Source: Candidatus Gastranaerophilales bacterium
GTDB taxonomy: Bacteria > Cyanobacteriota > Vampirovibrionia > Gastranaerophilales > Gastranaerophilaceae
Reading direction: 5' to 3'
Assembly: GCA_947632315.1 (NCBI GenBank)
Contig: CANROV010000054.1
Coordinates: 1-11,144 of the forward strand
Length of the DNA: 11,144 nucleotides
Part shown: positions 6,692 to 11,144 of the stretch, piece by piece
Numbering within the stretch: position 1 is the first letter of the stretch
How the letters are laid out: each line of letters begins with the position of its first letter
The notes under the pieces: model-generated
Databases searched by the model: none
What the model was told of the DNA's origin: nothing
The model's input: only the letters and a program-made list of their open reading frames with translations
Made by a program: the position numbers and the translations under genes

Positions 6692-7342
6692 TTATTCTTC
6701 AGGTTCGGTATAGGTCATTTTGAAAGCTATACCTGCACAAATACCGGCTAAAAGGTTTGCACCGATTGTAAACAAAATTAAATTCCAAGGTGCAATTTTC
6801 AATAAGCCTGCGGCAACGGCAACAGCAGGATTAAATGCGCCTGCACATAAGCTTCCGCCTACTGCAAAAGCACCAACAAGAACGGTAAAGCCGATTGCCA
6901 ATCCGTAATACGAATTACCTGCCGTATTTTTTGTTGTAGCCGTTTGTAATACTACATAACATAGTGCAAATGTAAATATAAATTCAGCTAAGAGTAATCC
7001 TTTGATACCGAAATTTGCAGGTTCTAAAACAATAATTGTACCCTTCGCCATAATAAAGAATACAAATACTGCAAGAACTGCACCTAATATTTGAGCAATA
7101 ACATAAGGTATAAATTGTTTTCCGCAAAGTGCGCCTCTGATTACTGCCGATAGTGAAACTGCAGGATTATAGTGTCCTCCTGAAATATGTCCTCCCGCAT
7201 AAACCATTACCATAAGTACAGCGCCGATTGCTAACGGTGCAATTACTCCGTTTGCTCCTAAAAGCCCCGTGCAGGCAACTGTTAATACGAGAAAGAATGT
7301 TCCAATCAGTTCAACCAAGTATTTTTTCAAATTTGATTTCAT
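6692..7342 (-). CDS. MIP-family channel (aquaporin/glycerol-facilitator type)
   Basis: Inner-membrane channel of the major intrinsic protein family with six hydrophobic segments and two half-helices. Seen: first Asn-Pro-Ala box in G-G-H-I-S-G-G-H-Y-N-P-A-V (50-62) and second in C-A-G-A-F-N-P-A-V-A-V (166-176). The length, 216 residues, is a little short but complete. Unusual: the residue after the second NPA is Val174, where the arginine of the aromatic/arginine filter normally stands. Aligned by eye to AqpZ, the filter Phe and His are also replaced (about Ile39 and Gly156/Ala157). The substrate is therefore uncertain; calling it a water channel (AqpZ) would over-reach. AqpZ-like first-NPA wording (GHISGGHxNPAV) is kept. 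Start: an excellent SD, GGAGG at 7354-7350, 7 bases upstream. It follows the yvlD-like gene by 58 bases and ends at the bidirectional terminator. Confidence 0.93.
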   Translation of the reverse strand: MKSNLKKYLVELIGTFFLVLTVACTGLLGANGVIAPLAIGAVLMVMVYAGGHISGGHYNPAVSLSAVIRGALCGKQFIPYVIAQILGAVLAVFVFFIMAKGTIIVLEPANFGIKGLLLAEFIFTFALCYVVLQTATTKNTAGNSYYGLAIGFTVLVGAFAVGGSLCAGAFNPAVAVAAGLLKIAPWNLILFTIGANLLAGICAGIAFKMTYTEPEE

Positions 7343-7370
7343 ATAATATCCTCCTTTTGAAACAATACTA

Positions 7371-7399
7371 AGTTTACCATTTTTTTTATATTATGTAAA
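7371..7399 (-). promoter_or_regulatory. Candidate promoter of the MIP channel gene
   Basis: On the minus strand TTTACA (7399-7394) and TAAACT (7376-7371, 4 of 6 to TATAAT) are 17 bases apart within the 58-base gap after the yvlD-like gene. Transcription would start near 7364, just before the SD. It may coexist with read-through from the upstream gene, because no terminator is visible in the gap. Confidence 0.4.
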
Positions 7400-7400
7400 A

Positions 7401-7751
7401 TTATGCATTTTCCTTTTTTACGCCGATATTATTAATTAATGGTGAAAATACGGATAAAATTAATGCGCCGAAAAATCCTGCCCAAAATCCTGTTATTTCA
7501 AACCCGGGTGCAATTTTTGCAACTAATAAAAACAGAAGTGCATTTATTATTAATCCGAACAAACCTAATGTTAAGAAATTAAGAGGAAGTGAAATTAGCT
7601 TTACTACCGGTCTGATAAATATATTTACAAGTCCGATTACCAATACAACAAGCATTGCACTTAAAAAATTTGAAATAGTAATACCTGGGATTATCCACGC
7701 AATAAAAATAATTAATAATGCCGATAAAATCCATCTTAAAATAAACATCAT
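7401..7751 (-). CDS. YvlD-like membrane protein (phage holin family 4 superfamily)
   Basis: A small integral membrane protein of 116 residues with four hydrophobic segments (about 4-22, 28-47, 55-78, 84-105). The signature G-L-V-N-I-F-I-R-P-V-V-K (40-51), then L-P-L-N-F-L-T-L-G-L-F-G (55-66) and I-N-A-L-L-F (69-74), is that of the PF04020/YvlD family. The family is called 'phage holin family 4' in databases but is widespread on bacterial chromosomes and its role is not established; nothing here suggests a phage or lysis function. Two ATG codons stand in tandem (7751 and 7748). AAGGG at 7764-7760 is 8 bases from the first and 11 from the second, so the first is preferred. It lies upstream of and on the same strand as the MIP channel gene. 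Confidence 0.92.
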   Translation of the reverse strand: MMFILRWILSALLIIFIAWIIPGITISNFLSAMLVVLVIGLVNIFIRPVVKLISLPLNFLTLGLFGLIINALLFLLVAKIAPGFEITGFWAGFFGALILSVFSPLINNIGVKKENA

Positions 7752-7977
7752 ATTAATATCCCTTTCTTTTTATTATTATTATTTAATTGTTGTTTAATAA
7801 TTTAATTATAATTTGTAAATTATATTTTAAATCCGAATTAAGTAAAATATAGCGACATTTATGTTTGTAACGAAATACGCTTAATGAAAAGGTGAAAATA
7901 AGCTAAATAAAGGGATAAAGTAAAATATAAAAGAGTTTTGTTGTATCATATTAATTAAATAAGTTAAAATTTACTAT
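7752..7977. other. AT-rich intergenic gap, nothing identified beyond the yvlD-like gene's SD
   Basis: 226 bases lie between the second radical SAM gene's end and the yvlD-like gene's start, both on the minus strand. I find no intrinsic terminator after the radical SAM stop and no small open frame with an SD on either strand. The longest minus-strand frame opening with ATG is about 22 codons and lacks an SD. A minus-strand TATAAT near 7805-7810 could belong to a yvlD-like gene promoter, but no good -35 stands 16-18 bases upstream. Confidence 0.5.
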
Positions 7978-8742
7978 TTATTCCTTTTTATATTGTTCCC
8001 ATATCTTTGGAACAAAAATTTCTTTGCAATATTTGCATGCTTCTGGCGGTTTTTTTGAACTTAATATCTTGTATATTTTTTCTCCGCTGTACTTATAAAT
8101 ATCAATGTATGGAGGAAGTTCAATGTTTGTATTATTTTTTTTATTATAATAATATCTAAAACAATCAGGACATATATATAGTTTATGATTCCATAAACAT
8201 GGGCATCTTTTTCTTGTACAAGTTTTAAATGCTTTTTCAACATTAGAATTTCCTTCTTCGTTAAAAAGGTCATAAAATATACCAATTTTTTCTATTTTTG
8301 AAGTATCTTCTACCCCATTAGCTTTTAATATATCTTTTATTTCATTTAAATAATTTTTAAATTTGTAATAATATGATATATCAATCTTTATTTTATTTTC
8401 TTTATAAACATTCCAAAATGCTTTATCTTTATATTTAAGTAGAAGTCCATTAGTAACAAGTTTTATTGTAGATGTTGGGAAATAATATCTTGTTACTTCC
8501 ATAAATTCATTTATATGTGGATGAAGAAGAGGTTCACCTCCCAAAAGTCTAATTGTTTTTATATTTACTTTTTTAGAAAGCACCTCGAAATCTTTTTTTA
8601 TATCTTCAACATTAATTAATATTGTTTTATCAATTAGATAACAAAAATGAGAACAATAATTGCATTTTAAATTACAACTATCTACAACTTGTACCTCCAT
8701 ATAATTTAATACAGGTTTTTCTTTTGATAGAAAATAAAACAT
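7978..8742 (-). CDS. Radical SAM protein with C-terminal cysteine clusters (second of a pair)
   Basis: A radical S-adenosylmethionine enzyme. Seen: the iron-sulfur/SAM motif C-N-L-K-C-N-Y-C with C23, C27, C30, followed by S-H-F-C (31-34); the SAM-binding L-L-G-G-E-P (66-71); and a C-terminal cysteine-rich part with C175, C180, C182, C191, C194, C236, C239 (C-x4-C-x-C, C-x2-C, C-x2-C), which could hold one or two auxiliary clusters as in SPASM/twitch proteins. The 'CNLKCNYCSHF' wording recalls radical SAM proteins found in polysaccharide-biosynthesis loci (from memory; weak). The substrate is unknown. Hand-counted G+C over 8041-8700 is about 23%, low but close to the neighbouring recJ part (about 20-25%), so no proof of transfer. 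No SD precedes the ATG; see the promoter entry for a leaderless start. Met15 is an alternative start, also without an SD. It lies 38 bases after another radical SAM gene. Confidence 0.85.
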   Translation of the reverse strand: MFYFLSKEKPVLNYMEVQVVDSCNLKCNYCSHFCYLIDKTILINVEDIKKDFEVLSKKVNIKTIRLLGGEPLLHPHINEFMEVTRYYFPTSTIKLVTNGLLLKYKDKAFWNVYKENKIKIDISYYYKFKNYLNEIKDILKANGVEDTSKIEKIGIFYDLFNEEGNSNVEKAFKTCTRKRCPCLWNHKLYICPDCFRYYYNKKNNTNIELPPYIDIYKYSGEKIYKILSSKKPPEACKYCKEIFVPKIWEQYKKE

Positions 8743-8748
8743 AAATTA

Positions 8749-8776
8749 ATTATATCATCTTTAAAAAGCTTGTAAA
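8749..8776 (-). promoter_or_regulatory. Near-consensus promoter giving a probable leaderless mRNA
   Basis: On the minus strand TTTACA (8776-8771, 5 of 6) and a perfect TATAAT (8754-8749) are 16 bases apart, all inside the 38-base gap between the two radical SAM genes. Transcription is expected 6-7 bases after the -10, at about 8742, which is the A of the ATG. There is no SD between promoter and gene, which fits a leaderless start. Confidence 0.55.
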
Positions 8777-8780
8777 TATT

Positions 8781-9752
8781 TTATATTCTATTGGCAACAA
8801 TAACGCCCCTATCTATTAATTCGACTTCCAGATTATTTTCTTCTATTTTATTCAAGGTATATTTTACGGTTTTTAAAAGTTTTTCCGGAAGATTATTTTT
8901 ATTTTCGTTATACCACATCATTTCAATATCGAAGGCAAGATGTTTAACTCCTGCTTGAATTGATTTTTCAATCCAAGCATTAATTTCTTCTTCCGTATCG
9001 TTAATGTCGGGGATTAAGATGAATTTTGTTTTTACACTGTCAGGTCTTTTTTGAACAGAAGCGTATTTCGCTATATTTTCCCATACTTTATCGTAAAAAT
9101 CGTATCGTTTTACTTTTATAAAAGTTTCTTTTGTTCCTGAGTCAACAGATACAACGATATTAACTCTTTGTTCTTCAATACCCTGAAGAATTACGGGACT
9201 GTATTTTGTTGCATTTGTCAGAACTCTTATATTAGCCATTTCTTTATCAATAAACAATTTAATAAGCTCATCAAATTCGGGAGCAACAGATGGTTCCCCT
9301 CCTGCAATAGTAATGTGTCCTCCCTGTCTTAAATATCCTTTATCTGCCATGTCTTTTATTACAGGATATACATTATACTGCGTCAGGTGTGGTTTATCTT
9401 CATCATTCAGCCAGCAATATACGCAGTGTTCATTACATATTGTCCAGTTATTAAAGTTTATATATGAAATATAATCTTCACTATCCCATTCTTTTTCTTG
9501 TAAATATATACATCCTTTGCATTCGGGAACTATATTCCCTTTTTTCATTTGATTTCTGTATTCTCTTTTTATTTTAAAGAAATCTTTCCAATTAAGTATT
9601 TCTCCGTTATAGTTATCAATTAATTTTTTATATCCTTTATCTGTCGGCGGAATTCTGCAGCAAAAATTAATACTGTTTACAAAAAAATCCATACCATGTT
9701 CAATCAGGTCACAGCTTGTATATTTAGTATTTTTCTTTTTAAAAAATAACAT
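8781..9752 (-). CDS. Radical SAM protein with an N-terminal cysteine-rich region (first of a pair)
   Basis: A radical SAM enzyme of 323 residues. Core: C106-N-E-H-C110-V-Y-C113-W, then I-A-G-G-E-P (149-154), the V-L-T-N-A strand (177-181) and the later V-S-V-D-S-G (201-206). Five cysteines precede the core: C14, C31-C32, and C78-x2-C81 in P-E-C-K-G-C-I-Y-L. A cysteine-rich segment before the radical SAM barrel is the reverse of the usual SPASM order; it may bind an auxiliary cluster, or may derive from a SPASM domain moved to the N-terminus (inference). The C-terminus has no further cysteine cluster. The substrate is unknown and I see no precursor-peptide gene nearby. Start: AAGGA at 9763-9759, 6 bases upstream. 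It follows recJ by 28 bases without a terminator, so it is probably on the recJ transcript, and is itself followed by a second radical SAM gene. Confidence 0.87.
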   Translation of the reverse strand: MLFFKKKNTKYTSCDLIEHGMDFFVNSINFCCRIPPTDKGYKKLIDNYNGEILNWKDFFKIKREYRNQMKKGNIVPECKGCIYLQEKEWDSEDYISYINFNNWTICNEHCVYCWLNDEDKPHLTQYNVYPVIKDMADKGYLRQGGHITIAGGEPSVAPEFDELIKLFIDKEMANIRVLTNATKYSPVILQGIEEQRVNIVVSVDSGTKETFIKVKRYDFYDKVWENIAKYASVQKRPDSVKTKFILIPDINDTEEEINAWIEKSIQAGVKHLAFDIEMMWYNENKNNLPEKLLKTVKYTLNKIEENNLEVELIDRGVIVANRI

Positions 9753-9780
9753 TTTTATTCCTTAATTTTATTTGGATATT

Positions 9781-11144
9781 TTATTCATTATGCAGAATTG
9801 TTTTTATGTCTTCAGATGAGTTATTTAAATAAAAATTTCTGAATGAATTAATATTATTGATATGCTCTTCAAGGGATATAAATAGTTCATCCTGTTTAAT
9901 TTTATTTAATTCTGTCGGTTTTAAGTTTGAAATAAAACAAATATTATTATTAGTTTTTGTAATTTCAATCATAGAACAATTTTCAAACAAAGATAATGTA
10001 CAATCAACAGTATCAATATCAACATTTAAAGCTTTAGAAACTCTTAGAATGTCAAATTCACCGTTTAAATTAGAAATTGCATACTTCATCATGCCGGACA
10101 GTGTTGTTATTAAGTTATCCGGTTTTAAGGGTGATATACCGAAATTCATTAAATGAATCAGTTTTGCATTAGTTTTCCGAATAATTTTACAAAAATCATT
10201 TTTATTGGACGGGCAATCAAAGAACATCAATTGTTCAATATCTTGCGGAATATTTTCAATATTAAATATTTTACTTTGAATTGATTCAGGGATATTTAGT
10301 TTTTTGATAAGATTAATATTTTCTATATATATTGCAGTAGTTTTTTGTGTAGAATTAATAAACTCCAGAACTTGGTTTATTATATTTTTTTTATTTCTAT
10401 GGTCAAGAATTTTGATATCTGATTCAATTTGTGCAGAGTTAAAGTGCATATCATTAATCATATATTGAATTGTTTTATTTCCGTTAAATTCATTTATTTT
10501 GGGGTAAAACAGAATATCAAATTTTGTATTAGGTGCAATATTAAAGTTGGGACAATTCCATTTTATGCATTCAATATTATTAACATTATTTTTAGAAGCA
10601 AATAATTTCAAGTGATTATTACTTTGCCCCATTAATTTAAATTGAGTTAAATTTAATTCATTCATAATAAATGAAGGGAAAGGATTTGCATTTCCAAACG
10701 GCTCTAATTTGTTTATCAATTCAATTGTTTTGAAATCAATATCTTCAGGCTCAATAACCATATCAGCTTCAATAGTAGTGCTTGATAAATCTACCTCTTG
10801 CAGATATTCTTCTATTGAATGATTTAATAAATTCTTAAATTTTTCAAAAGAGATTTTATTTTTATCAAATGAAAAACCTGCTGCCATTTTATGTCCGCCG
10901 AAACCTTCAAACAGTTCTTTATGTTCTGACAGTACATTGTGTATATTAAGTTCTTTTATGCTTCTTGATGAACATCTGATAATATTATTATTATGGGAAT
11001 CAGAAGTCATAAGGAAAGCGGGCCGATTAAATTCTTCAACTAATTTTGAACAAACAATACCAATAACACCAATATGCCAATTATTGTTATACAGAATTAT
11101 ACTTTTGGGATATTTATTTTTTTCTTTTTCATAAAATTCTTTTG
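9781..11144 (-). CDS. recJ: Single-stranded-DNA-specific exonuclease RecJ, C-terminal part (start outside window)
   Basis: A 5'-3' exonuclease on single-stranded DNA, used in recombinational and mismatch/base-excision repair. The frame stays open to the right edge, so 453 residues plus a stop are visible; the ATG at 11010 is internal, not the start. Seen from the edge: W-H-I-G-V-I-G-I-V-C-S-K-L-V-E (residues about 23-37 of the visible part), then G-F-G-G-H-K-M-A-A-G-F-S-F, the DHHA1 hallmark; next the RecJ OB-fold entry L-E-P-F-G-N-A-N-P-F-P-S-F. The last 250 or so residues are an additional C-terminal region with a winged-helix-like stretch (D-I-L-R-V-S-K-A-L-N-V-D-I-D-T-V), as in long RecJ proteins of Firmicutes and cyanobacteria. 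The catalytic DHH part lies outside. It heads the minus-strand run with the two radical SAM genes. Confidence 0.95.
   Translation of the reverse strand, partial: KEFYEKEKNKYPKSIILYNNNWHIGVIGIVCSKLVEEFNRPAFLMTSDSHNNNIIRCSSRSIKELNIHNVLSEHKELFEGFGGHKMAAGFSFDKNKISFEKFKNLLNHSIEEYLQEVDLSSTTIEADMVIEPEDIDFKTIELINKLEPFGNANPFPSFIMNELNLTQFKLMGQSNNHLKLFASKNNVNNIECIKWNCPNFNIAPNTKFDILFYPKINEFNGNKTIQYMINDMHFNSAQIESDIKILDHRNKKNIINQVLEFINSTQKTTAIYIENINLIKKLNIPESIQSKIFNIENIPQDIEQLMFFDCPSNKNDFCKIIRKTNAKLIHLMNFGISPLKPDNLITTLSGMMKYAISNLNGEFDILRVSKALNVDIDTVDCTLSLFENCSMIEITKTNNNICFISNLKPTELNKIKQDELFISLEEHINNINSFRNFYLNNSSEDIKTILHNE

Noticed and set aside
7401..7751. Phage lysis (holin) gene, implying a prophage
   Set aside because: The match is to the YvlD-type membrane family found on many chromosomes, and there is no endolysin, integrase or structural gene nearby.
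7752..7977. Searched for a short precursor-peptide gene for the radical SAM pair
   Set aside because: Frames starting with ATG are at most about 22 codons, have no SD and no Cys/Gly/Ser/Thr-rich core.
8061..8285. 74-codon minus-strand frame inside the second radical SAM gene, considered as a precursor peptide
   Set aside because: It overlaps the radical SAM gene out of frame, is AT-rich and has no SD or leader-peptide pattern.
7978..8742. Recent horizontal transfer of the second radical SAM gene on grounds of low G+C
   Set aside because: Hand-counted G+C (about 23%) is near that of the adjacent recJ C-terminal part, and no repeats, integrase or transposase flank it.
10937..11134. Small plus-strand frame of 65 codons, and the ATG at 11010 as a recJ start
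   Set aside because: The minus-strand recJ frame is open to the window edge and encodes the conserved W-H-x-G-V-I-G-I-V block upstream of that Met, so the ATG is internal and the plus frame is a shadow.

Overview
The window is AT-rich (hand counts run from about 23-25% G+C in the radical SAM/recJ end to about 37% in parts of leuS). It carries ordinary bacterial chromosome genes, densely packed in short alternating transcription units. I see no insertion sequence, phage, CRISPR array, tRNA or rRNA gene. The mix of a glycosyltransferase family 9 (heptosyltransferase-type) protein, strong purine-rich ribosome binding sites, long two-zinc-knuckle LeuRS, a long RecJ and an AT-rich genome suggests an anaerobic, LPS-type bacterium. 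A Melainabacteria/Gastranaerophilales-like gut lineage is my best guess, but the sequence alone does not prove it and an AT-rich Firmicutes-related lineage is not excluded.

Layout. Left (1-994, minus): the 5' part of metG, methionyl-tRNA synthetase, running off the window. A gap of about 315 bases (995-1309) holds a candidate metG promoter, a possible decayed gene end and a striking 15-bp inverted repeat in front of rph. Centre-left (1310-3413, plus): rph (RNase PH), a 116-aa conserved small protein and a GT9 glycosyltransferase; the last two are separated by 2 bases. A MazG-type nucleotide pyrophosphohydrolase gene (3416-4003, minus) converges on the glycosyltransferase with a 2-base gap and is divergent from leuS (4111-6597, plus), which starts with GTG after a good SD. 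Two back-to-back hairpin terminators (6608-6675) separate leuS from the convergent pair yvlD-like membrane protein -> MIP-family channel (7751 to 6692, minus).

Right (7978-11144, minus): the C-terminal 453 codons of recJ followed by two radical SAM protein genes. The first follows recJ by 28 bases and has its own SD, so it probably shares the recJ transcript. The second has no SD, but a near-consensus promoter fills the 38-base gap before it and places the predicted transcription start at its ATG, so it may be made from a leaderless mRNA.

The housekeeping part is translation (metG, leuS), RNA 3'-end maturation (rph), DNA repair (recJ) and nucleotide-pool cleaning (MazG-like). The parts most worth checking are the pair of unexplained radical SAM enzymes with extra cysteine clusters, the MIP channel that lacks the usual selectivity-filter arginine, the MazG protein with an unusual N-terminal extension, and the palindrome overlapping a TATAAT box before rph.
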